Positions 22,576-35,227 of a DNA stretch of 64,000 nt are shown here, piece by piece; positions within the stretch are counted from its first letter, which is position 1; each line of letters begins with the position of its first letter. Under the pieces are notes generated by a model that was given only the letters and a program-made list of their open reading frames with translations, was not told the DNA's origin and did not search any database. A program made the translations under genes and the position numbers. The DNA is from Cristatella mucedo (lineage: Eukaryota > Bryozoa > Phylactolaemata > Cristatellidae). The DNA lies in the NCBI GenBank assembly GCA_009760855.2, contig WPIO01000042.1, positions 2,336,001 through 2,400,000 on the forward strand. The letters are read 5' to 3'.

Positions 22576-22799
22576 TAACGCATGCGCGAGCGAGCTGTGC
22601 GGATCGCCGCCAAAGGCTGCAGTCGCCAACGCGCATAGCAAGAGCACTAGCTATTTGCATATACGACCAAACGACGCTTATCTGCGACGCCATAAAACCC
22701 TTTGCTTGCCAAACCGCCGCGACGCCATAAACCTTAAACCAGTAACCTGACTTCACGGCTTATCTGCGAAGCCATAAACCGCCATTCCATAAACCTTAA

Positions 22800-24057
22800 A
22801 TTCAACCTACGAATCTGCCAAACCGCTCCGTTGTCTCTCGCCTAAAAAATCCTTCCCACGTGGCGACTCGGGCAGCGAGCTTTCGTTACCACCTTTCGTA
22901 CTAAACCCGTCTTTTTGAAAGTTTATTAAAAAGTTTATTATTTACAATATTGTCATTATTATTATTAATTTATTTAAATCGTAAGTCTATTATTTTCTAT
23001 TATTTACAAGTCTACTTAAACTATTTGAAAGCAGCGGCAGGTTATAAGCCTTTAACAGCGGCCATGACGTACACCAATGGGACGTGGCCAGAGGTCAAGT
23101 CAGCTTAAATGCCGTCCGTCTCAAATGCCGCCGAGTCTGGAATCGCGGCTCGCTGCACATCTCGTTGCGTCGGCATTTACGTGGCCACGGCCATAGACTG
23201 TCGCATAGTCAGCTCCTAACCGGTGCAATTCAGGAACCGCGAATGACGAATGTTGGCCGTAGTCTGGCCGATTTAGCCGTTCCGCCTTCGCCGCATGCTT
23301 CGTGCGATCAGTTTTCCCGCGCCCGCGGCGGCATCGAATCCCCAACAGACGGCTGCTCGCGCGGCGCGCGCAAGAATCGAGCGCGCGCGCCGTCCGAACG
23401 CGGCAAGCACGCAGTTTGCTCGAGCGGCGCGAGCGTAAATCGATCGCCTTAATTTGAGGGCAGCCGGCTAATCCCCTAATCGCCTGCAGCGGCTGCCCCC
23501 TAAGTGAGGCCGGCCGCCTGCAGCAACTCCGCGGGTCGCCGCCGCCGTCCGCGGAGAGCACGCGCGTCGGCGTCGGCGCGCGTGCTCGACCGGCATGCGC
23601 GTTCGCACTTCCGCGCGCGGGCGGCCGGCGACGTCGAGTGGCGCGCACGCCCCCCACCCCGATGGGCGGGACGTTACCGATCTGACGCGACGCGGCTGAG
23701 CGCTGAGCCGGTGGCCGTGCGGCGGAAGCCTCGCGGCCGGTAGACTGGCTCGAAATCGCGCCGACGGCCGCTGCGGCGGCCGGCGTCGGTCCGCGATCCG
23801 AGACGGATCGAGCAGGGACCAACGCAACTCCGCCGGACGCTCAGCCCCCCCCCCCCCCCCCCCGCTGAGCGAGCAACTGCTCAACAGGTGGCAGGGCGTG
23901 CGTGCCGCATGGGGCAGCAGCTGCCGGTGCCTCTGGTCTGGACTAAGCATTTTCAATTTCCAGCTCTTCCAACCATCTTGCAAAGCCGGCGACGGCGCAC
24001 AGCGACTTCCATGCAGCTCAAAGCCTAGAGTAGAGCTCGGCAAACTCCGGCCTTTAG
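22800..24057. other. AT-rich then CpG-dense segment, no gene
   Basis: 22920-23030 is rich in TTATTA/TTTA; 23280-23830 is CpG-dense with GCGCGCG runs, ending in the long poly-C at 23844. Confidence 0.35.
23844..23864. repeat. Long poly-C run
   Basis: About 19 consecutive C, the longest of roughly 25-30 C or G runs of 8 or more in the window. Confidence 0.9.
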
Positions 24058-24200
24058 GCCGTGCAGGTCTGGCCCAGCGGTTAAGGTGCTCTCGCCCCCC
24101 ACCAAGATCTGGCCGAGGTCGTGGGCTCGAGCCCGGTACAATTTTTGAAGCGCGTGAATAGAGATTAAGTTCTCTTTTTGCGCTATGCAAGTGAGTTGTA
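24058..24200 (+). mobile_element. SINE family B: tRNA-like head plus LINE 3' hairpin tail
   Basis: A box TGGCCCAGCGGTTAAGG and B box GGGCTCGAGCCC spaced as in a tRNA, followed by GAATAGAGATTAAGTTCTCT and GCGCTATGCAAGTGAG, which match the 3' tail of the L2-like LINE (for example 41840-41885). Confidence 0.72.
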
Positions 24201-24274
24201 TGTATTTTACTTATTTATTTATGCCAGATACGGCCTAGCTAGTTGTTCGGTCCGGTTTAGCTAGTATTCCAGCC

Positions 24275-24385
24275 CGGCCTGTGGTGCTCGCCCCGACGAG
24301 CCCTGCAGCATCCGTAAAGCACTTGAATAGCGATTAAGTTCTCTTAGGGCGCTATGCAAATGAATGATATTTTTATAGTTATTTA
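24275..24385 (+). mobile_element. SINE family B, truncated/decayed head
   Basis: GTGCTCGCCCC then the tail GTAAAGCACTTGAATAGCGA, TTAAGTTCTCTTAGGGCGCT, ATGCAAATGAATG. It lies 75 bp after another family B copy. Confidence 0.6.
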
Positions 24386-24540
24386 TTGCCAGTTCCGGCC
24401 TAATTGAATTGTCGCGGTTTTGTTTTCCTTCATTACTGCCGGAACTAGTTCCAGCGCCTGCACGAAAAGAAGCGCCAGACCGGGGAGGAATAGCAAATGC
24501 CTACGCCTACAATTGACGATCGCGTCAGTGCGTCTGTAGC

Positions 24541-24860
24541 GATAATAATAATAATATTGCACTTGATAAAGCGCCCTCAGAGAACTTAATCTCTTTCTAG
24601 GCGCTTTACATTTGCTGCAAAGTGATACGCAATAGAATAGTAAGTAAAATCATGCTTGAAAAACAAACAAAATGAATAACATGGTTAGGGGTTACATGCA
24701 CTGGGTCAGCATGCAAATGTGGTTAGTGGCAGCATGAACAGTGTCAGCACGCATAAGCACATCGAGGACGAATCACAAGGACCCACTAAATGCTGTCCTA
24801 AATAGGTATGTTTTTAAGTTTCTTTTAAATGTGGTCAGGTCAGGGGATGTTCTGATGCAG
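24541..24860 (-). mobile_element. L2-like LINE 3' end, minus strand
   Basis: (ATA)n, AAAGCGCCCTCAGAGAACTT, TCTTTCTAGGCGCTTTAC, the 3' UTR, and the last codons (TTTTAAATGTGGTCAGGTCA, reverse of the DLTTFK region). Confidence 0.85.
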
Positions 24861-26163
24861 GTCGTTTTGTTTGTTAACCTGGCTGTGCCCACTCCGTCGG
24901 TACGGCAGAGTTGGCGTGGTTACTTCTGGCCTAGTGTGCCTTCTCGACCTCCTAAAATAAGCTAGCACTACGAAAAGTTCTCCGACCCCGGGCCTTGAGC
25001 AGCAGCTCAGCTCTAGCCCCGCAGCGCACGTGACCGCCGAGTGCCCGGCTGCCCTGTGCGCGTGACCGCCCAGACCACGTGACCGCCCAGTGCACGACTG
25101 CCTAGCCATTTAGGATTATCACTTATCCGCTCTGAGACATTTCAATTCAGGAACGGCGATTTATAAATCTCGGCAGTCGCAATCTGTAGGACTTAGCATA
25201 CCGCTGCGTCACGAGGGCGTCTGCCGCCGCTACGAGGCGACTTGACGGGCAGCCCCCGCCCGACGGGTCCTCGCTCCGGAAGCCGAAGACGCAATCGGCT
25301 CGCAGCGGCGAGACGGCGACGCAGGGTCACGCTGCCACGGCTAGAGGTCACAGGCGGCGTGCTCGGCGCACGCACGACGCCACGACGCGAAGGCGGCGCC
25401 GCGATAAAGCGGAAACTGCCGCTCACCAGGCGGCCCGCATCGCCCACACGGCGGACGTCCGCCGATTCGATGAGGGCGCTAGGCGTCAGCAGCCACCCGA
25501 TACGACGAGCTGCAGCGCTCGCATCGCGTCGCGGCGAACGCCGGCCTGGAGAAAAATCGCGGCCAATGTCGCCGACCGCCGGCGACCCTCTCAGGAATGC
25601 GCACGCGGCGGCTCGCGCTCGCTGGCTTCTCAGTCAGACTCGCGCGGCGGGCGGCGAGCTTCGCCTGAGCGAAGCTAAGCTCGCCCGCCCGTCCCCCGGC
25701 GACCTCGACGCGCTCGCGCCCGGCTCTACGTCGCTCCGTTGCTGATCGCAGGCTGCACTCAGCAGGAGCGTCTGAGCAGCGCGACTGGCAGCGGTAGTAA
25801 ATAGAGCCGCTGGCGGTGGCGATGAGGGCGGCGCGTCCGAAAGGCCGCCGTGCAGTTAGAGGGCGTCCAGCCCGACTACGGGACGAGCCGCATACCGATG
25901 GCGCGTACGCATGCGCGAGAATTGCGCGCATGCAGCGGCCGTAGGCAGACGCGAAATAAGAAATAAGCTCTCTCCATCGGCGGCCGGCGGAACTGGCGCA
26001 GGCGCTGGGCCTTGCTGGCTCCTGGTCGGAAGCGCCAATTTGCCACAGCTAATCCATTTGCTACAATCGATAAGTCCTCACCAATGAGCCCTACGACTGC
26101 TGTCCTACGGCGGAACGGCTGAAATCGGCAGTTCTAGATGCACAGCACTTTACTACACACACA
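24861..26163. other. CpG-dense segment, no supported gene
   Basis: Open frames on both strands are Arg/Ala-rich and overlap one another, as expected of high GC. A near-repeat GTGACCGCC(C/G)AG occurs three times at 25031-25092. Confidence 0.35.
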
Positions 26164-26245
26164 CAGTCGACTCTGCGTGCATGTCGGATCTAGGAACACT
26201 CTGATACTCTGCTTATATAAAACAGCAGCTCTTTCGCGCTTGAAG
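26164..26245. mobile_element. Fragment related to the 9.5 kb pogo-type MITE
   Basis: CAGTCGACTCTGCGTGCATG then TCGGATCTAGGAACACTCTG parallels CAGTCGACTCCGTGCATAAG and TCGGATATAGGAATACTCCG at 9496. The other end was not found. Confidence 0.5.
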
Positions 26246-29200
26246 CGTGCCGTCCGGTGGGAATAAATATTCGCCCGCGCTCTACTCGGATGCTTCATTG
26301 TGCTATATTCGTTCGAGATTGTTATTCCAAGCGCGAACGTAAGTATTTCAGTCTTGAGCACGTGAATAGCGTTAGGAAAACAAAAGCGATGGCGAGCGTC
26401 CGGCCGTACGACCGCCCCCCCCCCCACTCCACCAATGCTAGCAATCTTCTGGCTTCTGGCTTCGACTTCGACGGCCACGCGGTTTTCGACGAACCAATTC
26501 AGAGGACAGCTTCCACGCCATTGATCATTTCACGGAGTACGTGCGAGCAGTCTCGCGCACACCGTCCCGAGACCGACAGACAACGCATGCGGCTACCTCT
26601 TGCACGCGGCAGGAAGCCACGCGAGAGAAAGCGGCCATGCTGGCCGACCCCAGCGCAGGAGAGTACTGGAGTCCACGAAGGGACCCGCTGCTGCAATTTC
26701 CGGCTGAAGTCTCCACTAAAAGAGGCTGACGCTCAAGTGCGTACACTAGAGCGAGCATATCACATTACTTATCTCTCCGTAATTCGGAAGCTCTTAGCCC
26801 ATCGGTACAACGATTAAACTTTAAAGGTCGGCCGATTTGTCAACAGTCTCATTTACATAGTGGCAGTAGAGCATTGGCAGTTTGATCATTAACTGCCGCC
26901 TTCCAGTTGCCAATAGAGATAGATAACTGCGATACCAATAGATGCCTGCGCTGCTGCTGCTGCTGCTTCTGTGTGGTTCGGCATGCAAAACGCTGGCCCA
27001 GAACAACGCCAACGGTTTATTGTACAAGGCACGGAGCAGCAAGACGCACGACTGCCTTCGCCCCCTTCTCACACTAGAGTCTCTCCCCTTCTGCACTCCT
27101 CTGGTTGACCCCGATGATCCATCGAGGACCACAACTGTGCAGCGGCCGACCCTGATGGTGAATTCACCATCTGGCCACCAGGGGTTACCGGCCGGTGTCC
27201 ATGCCACATCACAGGCTCATTAGAGGAGCCGGCATACACTCAAACTACATTCTGCTGCTGCTGGACTCAAATCGGATATAGAATATCAAAGGATATAGAA
27301 GAGCTAATACAATATAATATAATATAGACAATAATAATATGAACGTATAAATATAAATAATTACAATAAATCTAACGTTGGTATTATACGTTATAGACAA
27401 TAGAATAGATAATAGATAAGCGAAGCGGCGCCTCGCTAAATCGGCCAGATAGGGACAGCTACTCATTTTTAGTGACTCCTGAATTACAACGGCTAGGAGC
27501 CGATTATGCGATGGCTTTGTACGGCCACCGAGGCATCGTACAAGCCACCGAAGCCATGTAGCAGGCAGGAGGCTGTTCGCCAGCAGCTGAGCTGTGTTGA
27601 GCTCCAGACTCTTCGCCAAGCAGCAGCGCCCCCGAGTTGCTGCCGCCACCGCGGCGCACACGTTGGATATTTGTAGCACTCCGCCGAATCTTTAACACTC
27701 TGTCGAATAAACTTCTCGTCGTTATGCACGCATATGCACTCTTTGCATTACGGTACGGGCGCTCTTCGGCGCCGCCTCGCTCCGCCACCGTCGGCACACC
27801 TGCGTGCATTGGTGCCGCACCTTCGAGTCGCCGAGATTCTGACGCTCGGTACGTCACTCGGTAATCTTTGCGAATTCTATTTCTATCTGTCGCCGTCATT
27901 TACTTCCGCTTCATTGGATAGCCCGAAGCCCATCGGCAAGTCAACCGCCGCAGCCGCCGACAGCCTGCCTGCTGATGTCAAAAGACGCGAGTTTTTACGG
28001 CAGCTCGTCACCCGCGCCGCATTTTTTACTCGGCGCACAACGCCGACATTAGAGCGCCTACGGGAGCACTCCTCAGTCAGTGGACTTTGTGGGCAACTGA
28101 CGACTTAATTCAAGACAGACGGTTGCCCTCTGTTCGTACATGCGTGCGAACGGAGGCGACTCGCTCGAAACCCCCCTCCCCGTCGCTAGGCCTCGAAGTC
28201 TGGAGGCGGCGACTAGCACTGGGCTCCAGCCTCCGGTTTGATTAATCGAATATTCGTCAAATGACTACAAACGCGGGTGCTGCAACTTCGGAAGTGTGCG
28301 AGCCGCTGCTACGAAGTTCGCAGTCGTAGCCGCAGAGTCGAGTTCTCCGCTGTGTATCGGCGCTGTTGACTCTGGCGCAGCGATCAATTCACCGCTCTTC
28401 CGGTAATCATCCCGCCCTCGCGACCCTAATGTCTGCAACAAAGCCGCGCCGCACTGCTGTATCGATCGTCGCGAGCCTGCTCCCATCGGCAGCAGCAAAA
28501 CGAATCCCCGAGGAGGCGGCGAGACTCAATTTCTTCAGCGGCGTCTTCCAGAGAACTTGGTGCGAACAAACCGATCGCACGCATTAAGAAATAACGAGTC
28601 CATTCCTGACCCCCGCTCCAGCTCCGGCCGAGGTGGCGTACTGGGCGCCCTCGAGATCACGTGACTTGCCAATCCCCCCCTCCTCCTCCTCCTCCCCCCC
28701 CCCCCGAGCTGCGTCCGCAGCCGGCGGACGGATGGTCAATTCTTCGCCGTAAGCGTTCCTTTTGCGGAGGCGGCGGCTGTGGCGAGCGCTTTCGCGAGAA
28801 GTAATGCGCTCGGCTCTATGAGCGGCCGTACTTATGCGTAGGCTTTGCTCCTTTTGGCTTACATCGTCCCTAGCGATAGCGGGCAGCCGCAGTGGGCTGA
28901 ATGGGGTCTTCTTTCAACCGGTCTGTTCATCCCTCTCGCTTCTCGCTCCTCGCAGAGAGGCAAGAGGGCAGAGCTAAGGTGAGAGCGCCACCGCCCCACC
29001 CACCCCTCCCCCCCCGCAAGTGGCGCAGACGAGCAAGAGGCGGCTGCCGCCGGGCGTGCCGAGTCTGCCGGGGCCAGCTGACCGTCGTGACGCTGTCCGT
29101 GCCCCGCCGAGGCGTCGAGCGGGAAGGGGCATCGCAGGCTTCGCTGCTGGCGTTCTGCCCCCCCCCCACGCATGCACTTTGAATCCGGGGCTGGGCCAGC

Positions 29201-29351
29201 GGCCGGCGGCGGAGGTGACTCGTTCGCCGGATGCAGTCGCCTCTCGCCTCATCATTCGCCACGAGCTGACGCCGACCAAGAGCCACCGCGTCGGTCGTTC
29301 TCGAAATTCAATCGGCCGACTCGCGCGACTGACCGCTACCGCCGCCACTGA

Positions 29352-29356
<5 letters not shown>
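26246..29356. other. Mixed GC-rich DNA, no firmly supported gene
   Basis: Contains a SINE-A relic at 26826 and a 93-codon frame with a Leu-rich start at 26942-27223. There is an AT-rich patch at 27290-27430 and (C)n/(TCC)n runs at 28675-28705. Confidence 0.35.
26826..26925 (-). mobile_element. SINE family A, diverged 3' half, minus strand
   Basis: Matches AACAGTCTCATTTACATAG, GCAGTAGAGC and CTTCCAGTTGCCAATAGAGA in reverse orientation, with many substitutions and a small insertion. Confidence 0.45.

Positions 29357-29405
<49 letters not shown>
29357..29405. repeat. (GA)n microsatellite
   Basis: About 48 nt pure. Confidence 0.95.
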
Positions 29406-29408
<3 letters not shown>

Positions 29409-29921
29409 CAGCGATTCAACTTCGACTTGCGGCACTTCGGGGCATTCGAATTCCGACGTCGGCTCGACGTATCCTCCTCTCCCCGCCTCTCGGCGCTGCG
29501 ATAGCTCTGTCCGTCGGAGTGTGCGCTGCTCCGTTCGTCCGGCAGACATGTTTTGCTCGTTCCGAGCGCATAAGCAAGTTCCGCTTCCTTGCCGCTCCGC
29601 AGCTCGCATCTCGGAGGAACGGCGTGCGGGCCCGAAAGCCGCGCTGAGGCGGTCGCGAGTGCACGATGACGCTGAGGCAGCATCCAGCAGCCGCGGACAT
29701 TCGCTAGCCACTGGCCACATTTAACCGGACGGACATATACGGACGCGGAAAAGAGAAAAAGCGAGCAGTCGAGGGAAAGTGCAAGCGGTGAGAGCGACGA
29801 ATAGAATCGCCGTCGTGGCCGCTTCAAGGAAAACCGTTCGCGGCGGCGGCGGTCGGTCACTTGCCAGTCTTTGCCGTCGCTGCGGCGGTGGCTCACAATG
29901 GCAAATGCGGCTCGGCGCCCG

Positions 29922-29969
29922 CGCTCGGCGCCCCGAGCGGTGGCAGCGCCACCGCTCGGGGCGCCAGCG
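29922..29969. other. Near-perfect GC hairpin (22-bp stem, 3-nt loop)
   Basis: GGCGCCCCGAGCGGTGGC (29927-29944), loop AGC, then GCCACCGCTCGGGGCGCC (29948-29965). With one bulged C at 29926, CGCT/AGCG adds four more pairs. No element or gene was recognised around it. Confidence 0.85.
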
Positions 29970-30639
29970 AAGCAACCGAGGCTATGAAGCGTGCTACGAT
30001 ATCTCTTTAGCTAGCACAGATGCGGCAGACGTCGCCAAGCCAACGTGCACACGAAACGCTCCGACACTCCGATGGCTGCACGGGCGCAGGACTCGCTAAG
30101 CCTTTTCGAGCTTCGGACGCACGCAGCATTCTAGCCTTTCAACTGGCACCTTGCACCCGGCGAAAGCAGACGACGGCTTAAGCTCGAGGCTCTTCAAGCA
30201 GCTTGAATGCGAGGCTCTTACCTCGTGCCGAGGGGCAAGTCCGGCCGCTCTCGCGGTGGACCGTCGGCCGCCAACTTTCAAGATTGACATAAGCAAAAGC
30301 GTGTAAGCTGCTTGTACGAGTTTATTTCGTTGCACTCGGCAATCGCATTAAATTTATGGCCAACGAGCGACGCCGGTGCAAAAAGCATGTGCAATGCCTC
30401 TGGCTGCCTCCAAAATCTCTAGAGCAGGCTACCCCCTTCGTCCACTCAGCAGGTAAGAATGAGAGAATGACGCACTTCCGCCGACTACAACCTTGCACCC
30501 GAGAGCCCGTGCCATCGCTGACCCCATATTGCCGAAGGATGCCACGACATCGGTTGCCCTGCGGGTCATCTAAGGTGAGCTCAAGCGCTTTGGTCGTTGA
30601 GCTCGACGCCACGGCAAAGCTTACGATAATTATAATCAT

Positions 30640-30715
30640 CATCGAAAGTTTACGTAGCGCCACAAGAGGCCCGGATCTTTTTCTATGCACTCTGCTGGAA
30701 AAGAAGCGTGTCAAT
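30640..30715 (-). mobile_element. Possible diverged LINE/SINE-B tail, minus strand
   Basis: TTTACGTAGCGCCACAAGAG and CTATGCACTCTGCTGGAAAA resemble the reverse of the shared tail (TATATAGCGCCCT...GAGAACTTAATCTCTTTCTAGGC core) but are weakly preserved. Confidence 0.3.
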
Positions 30716-31445
30716 TGGTCTGCACAATTTCAGCAGGCATGAGCGCGCGACGGAAATGTGCAATGGCGGAGCAAATACCGTGAGGAGCGAAAGCGGGTTT
30801 TAGTTGCCTTTTCCTAACGTTGTCAAGTCGGCGATGTTGCTGTCGCGACATCACCGCATGCACAAGCGAGAGTTCCAGGCCATGAGAGGTGCATACGAAC
30901 TGAACGAAGGCACGATCTCCAAAAGGATTCAAGCTCAGACGACGGCGACTTCTCCAGCTCAGCTGTGGAAATTGCATGAATAATCTTGCAATATTGCAGA
31001 GCGCATTACCTGAGGCCACGGCCGGTGTCGAAGGAGCGGCGCTTAGACGGTCTAGCGTGGAACGCGAAACCATTGAATAGCTACGCAGCCGCGTAGGACG
31101 TGCTTGCACAGACCAGCGTCCGTCGGAGCCAGCGTCCCGCGCCCCGTGCGGCCGAGCTTCCTCCCGTCGGCGGGCCAGACGCAACCCCCCCCCCGGCTCG
31201 CCGTCGGCTCAGCCCCTCGAGCCGGGCTGCTCGTCATCTACAGCGGCGCCCGGTGGAAGCGGCGAGAGCGGACGGCGTCGAGAAGCGATTTGACGGACAA
31301 GCCGATGCACGGGCGGCAACCGCACGGAGAGAAGCGGAAAAGTGAGCACCGCTGACTTTCGGGTGCCGGTCACCGGCCCCCGGTCGTCGTCGGCCCTCTG
31401 TGCAGCCGGTTGCCACCCGCGCAGCGAAGCCTGCCGGATACGGAC

Positions 31446-31535
31446 GACGCCAAGAATCGCACGAGTACGATCGACAGACGGCATTGAGTCGACGCCAAGA
31501 ATCGCACGAGTACGATCGACAGACGGCATTGAGTC
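31446..31535. repeat. Perfect 45-bp tandem duplication
   Basis: Two identical units starting GACGCCAAGAATCGCACGAG and ending GACGGCATTGAGTC, with no difference over 90 bp. A multiple of three, but no supported gene here. Confidence 0.9.
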
Positions 31536-33266
31536 GTAGCGTCGAGGACGCTGCAGCGGACTCGGAAGCCGTTCGGCGGCGGCCCGTCTCGGCTCGGAGG
31601 AGAGGCCTCGGCGAGGCCTCGGCGGCAACTCCAGGAGTCGGAGAGAATAGACCCTCCACATGACATGGCTGCACGTATATTTTCGAGACGCTTTCGAATT
31701 CCTATTTCGAATTCTTCGGCCGCTCGGCGATCTCAGCGCCGTTCGGCCACGCCGAGCGCGTCCCGGTAGGGCCTGCGCCGTGCACGTGCAAATGCACCCG
31801 CCGTGAACCCGTGCAGGGCGCGCGAGGGTGCACAGAAGCTGCAGACAAAAAATGTCGAACGACCGGCTTCGACGCCGCCGTCCCTTAGTTATCGTGCTCT
31901 CCGACGCGGCGGCGGCGGAGCCTCTCCGCTCGCTCCTCCGCTGCTCGAGACTTTCGAGAGTTCTGGAATGAACTACTGGGATGAATGAAGAATGAATGAA
32001 TGGAATGAACTACTAATGAACTACTGGGCCTCGCTGCAGCCGGGCTACTCCTCCAGTGGGTTGCACAGCCTCTCATCCACGTCGGCAGCCCCGAGGCGAC
32101 GGCTGCAGCCAGCCAGCCGGCACTCGGGGGTGGGGAGGGAGGCGAGCACACTTAGGGCCAGGTCTTTTTATGGGCCGCCGAGGTGTCTGCCGCCGCACGC
32201 TTTTCTCAATTTCCTACTTAGCTCGGCAAAATGGCCGAACTCCGCAGTGAGATCGCACGCTTGCGGTCGCACTCTCGAGCACCGCGCACGTCTCTCCAGC
32301 GTCTCCCGGCTGCTCGCTAGCTAGCTAGCTCGCTCGCTCGAGGTCTCCTCAGCGCGGCCGGCCCCGAGGTAGCCGGCACTCGGTTTAGCATAATGGGTAT
32401 TACCTCAGCTACGTTAATGTTGCTCTTGCCAATAAATCGGCATGCCCGCTGCGATCAGATTACGCCGAGCGAGCGAGCCGCCGCAGCCGCCGCCGCCGCC
32501 GCCGCCGCCGCAGCCGCCCGCCGACCCAGGGCATCCGACGAGCGGCGTCGGTGGGCTCGCGGGCGCCGCTCATCGTCTGCCCCCTCTTTCATGTCCTCCA
32601 CCTCGTCCTCATTTTCTTCGCTCGCATCGTCCTCCTCTTTACCCTCGTCCTCATCACTCGTCTGTCCGCCGCAGCCAGCACGCTGCTGCGTCGCCTGACG
32701 TACGCGCGTCGGCGGGATCGCCTGCTGCGAGCTCGACGTCGGCGGCCGGCGACATTCGTCTGCTGGTTTTCATTACCAGAGAGTGCCGCCAGCACGAACA
32801 TGGCGACGCTGAATACGTGACCCTATCGGGGGGGGGGGCTACTCTAGTTTCTGTCCCGCGGGCAGCAACTAGCAGTCGACGCCCACACGTAAGCGACGGC
32901 TATCGGCAGCCGGCGGCGAGGGGAACCGGACGAACACGATGGTGTCCAGATGCACCCAACGAGCCCTGCGGTTTCTACCTTACCGCTCGCTGTACGTACA
33001 TGTTACTGGGGCTAGGTTTTTTCAGTTTTGCAGTTACATTCGGCTTTCCGTAACAAATAAGTTGGTTTCATATTTAACCAATATGAAAAGGTTCGCTGTC
33101 ATCCAAGTGGAATGTCAGCATTACGTGTCGCCCAGGGAGTTAGGAGAGTTCGACGTGCTGGAATGCTGGGAGGGATAAAAAAAAGTGCAGGTACACCCTT
33201 GTGTGTGTTATTTGCTTACTAGTTTAAAATGAAATGCCACGCGGTGTGGGCGATCGTATCTGCAAA

Positions 33267-33357
33267 AGAGAGAGAGAGAGAGAGAGGAGAGAGACAGAGA
33301 GAGGGAGAGGGAGAGAGAAAGATACAGAGATACAGAGAGAGAGACAGAGAGACAGAT

Positions 33358-33389
<32 letters not shown>

Positions 33390-33630
33390 AGAGAGAGAGA
33401 GACAGAGAGAGACAGAGAGGAGAGAGACAGAGAGAGGGAGAGGGAGAGAGAAAGATACAGAGATACAGAGAGAGAGAGACAGAGAGACAGATAGAGAGAG
33501 AGAGAGACAGAGAGAAAGACAGAGAGACAGAGAGAAAGAGAGAGACAGAGAGAGACAGAGAGAGAGATAGAGAGACAGAGAGAGACAGAGAGAGACAGAG
33601 AGAGACAGAGAGAGAGAGAGACAGAGAGAG

Positions 33631-33681
<51 letters not shown>
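33267..33681. repeat. Long GA/GACA compound microsatellite
   Basis: Over 400 nt of GAGA interrupted by GACA, GATA and AAAG units. A sub-block with GAAAGATACAGAGATACAGA appears twice (about 33317 and 33448), showing internal segmental duplication. Confidence 0.95.
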
Positions 33682-33685
<4 letters not shown>

Positions 33686-34705
33686 TAAAAAATTGTGAGA
33701 GAACTATGCTCGAGCACAAATACGCTTGGTATTCCGTACTTTAGAGGCTCTTCACTTGGATGATCGCCGATTTAGAGCTTGTGGCTCGGAGGAGGACGGC
33801 TCCTCGGCCGATCAGCTCTGAAATGTGTCACAATGAGATAGGCCTTAGGAGGTAATTGCAGGTGCAGTAGAGCCAAAGATGGCAATCCATGCGAGATGGC
33901 TCGGCGGTCAAGAATATAAAACGCGGCCGCAAGATCCAGCGGAGCTAGCAGAGAGACTCCAACCGCATTCCTGTGAAGGTCTTCGCTTTCTTCCCAAACC
34001 TCGAGCTCCCGTCCCGGTCGCTCGAGAATCCCGTATAGTCCCGTCGTGACTCGCCCCCCCCCCCTACGGTCGTCTGACGAGCACTTCACGAAGAGGTACA
34101 GGAGCCACCCAGCCTCTCCCCCCCCCCCGCGCTGCCGGCTCTCACCTACGAGCCGGCAGTAGGCTTTTCGGATAAGGCTAGTGGGCGGGACTGAGGGCCC
34201 GGTAGTCTGGACCGGTGACTCGTTACAGAGGCTGGCTGGGGGGGGGGGTAGGGGTTCCAGAGAAAATTAATTGGCTCTAACCGGCTGCTGCGTAGGCATC
34301 ATTATTCAGTCGTCCGACCGCGGTAGCGGCCGACGAGCAGAGCCGCCGCTACAGCAGCGGCCCAGAGGGCTACGCTATCTGATTGCCGCCAGTCATCGGC
34401 TATTTCCGGCGTCTTCGGCTGAGGGCGTCGTCTCACCGCCCAGCAGCAGCAGCAGCCGCCGCCGCCACCGGCCTCCGGCTTCTACCGCCGCACCGCTTCT
34501 GTACCACGTAAGCTAAGAGCCGCTACCGCAGAGAGGAGCCTCGCTTCCGACTCTTCGATTTCCCACCGCCACCGCGCTCGCTCGTGTGCCCAACTCGACC
34601 CGCGAGAACCATCTCTGAGGCAGTTGACTGACGAATCGAGGGGGGGGGGCAGGAGGGCAAGGGGTAAGGTAGTGAGGGACTGGCCATAGCTTGACAGTGG
34701 GCGAC

Positions 34706-35186
<481 letters not shown>

Positions 35187-35227
35187 ACACAGACAGGGTG
35201 CAACCAATTTGCCTTCCTCTGACTTTG

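Larger units (their letters stand above)
21921..22795. repeat. Dispersed CATAAA(C) motif cluster
   Basis: At least eleven CATAAA words, most CATAAAC, in two groups: 21921-22120 and 22690-22795. Many are preceded by GC (GCCATAAAC). A SINE-B copy lies between the groups. It looks like an eroded tandem array. Confidence 0.55.
29970..33266. other. CpG-rich low-complexity DNA, no supported gene
   Basis: Includes the 45-bp tandem duplication (31446-31535), (GCC)n at about 32480-32515 and G/C runs. Long frames here are Ser/Arg/Pro-rich and mutually overlapping. Confidence 0.35.

Noticed and set aside
23121-24190. 233- and 240-codon minus-strand frames
   Set aside because: CpG-dense DNA with few stops by composition; residues are Arg/Ala/Pro-rich and one frame runs through a SINE-B.
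31209-32698. Several Arg/Ser/Pro-rich frames on both strands
   Set aside because: GC composition artefacts; no conserved motif and no consistent splicing.
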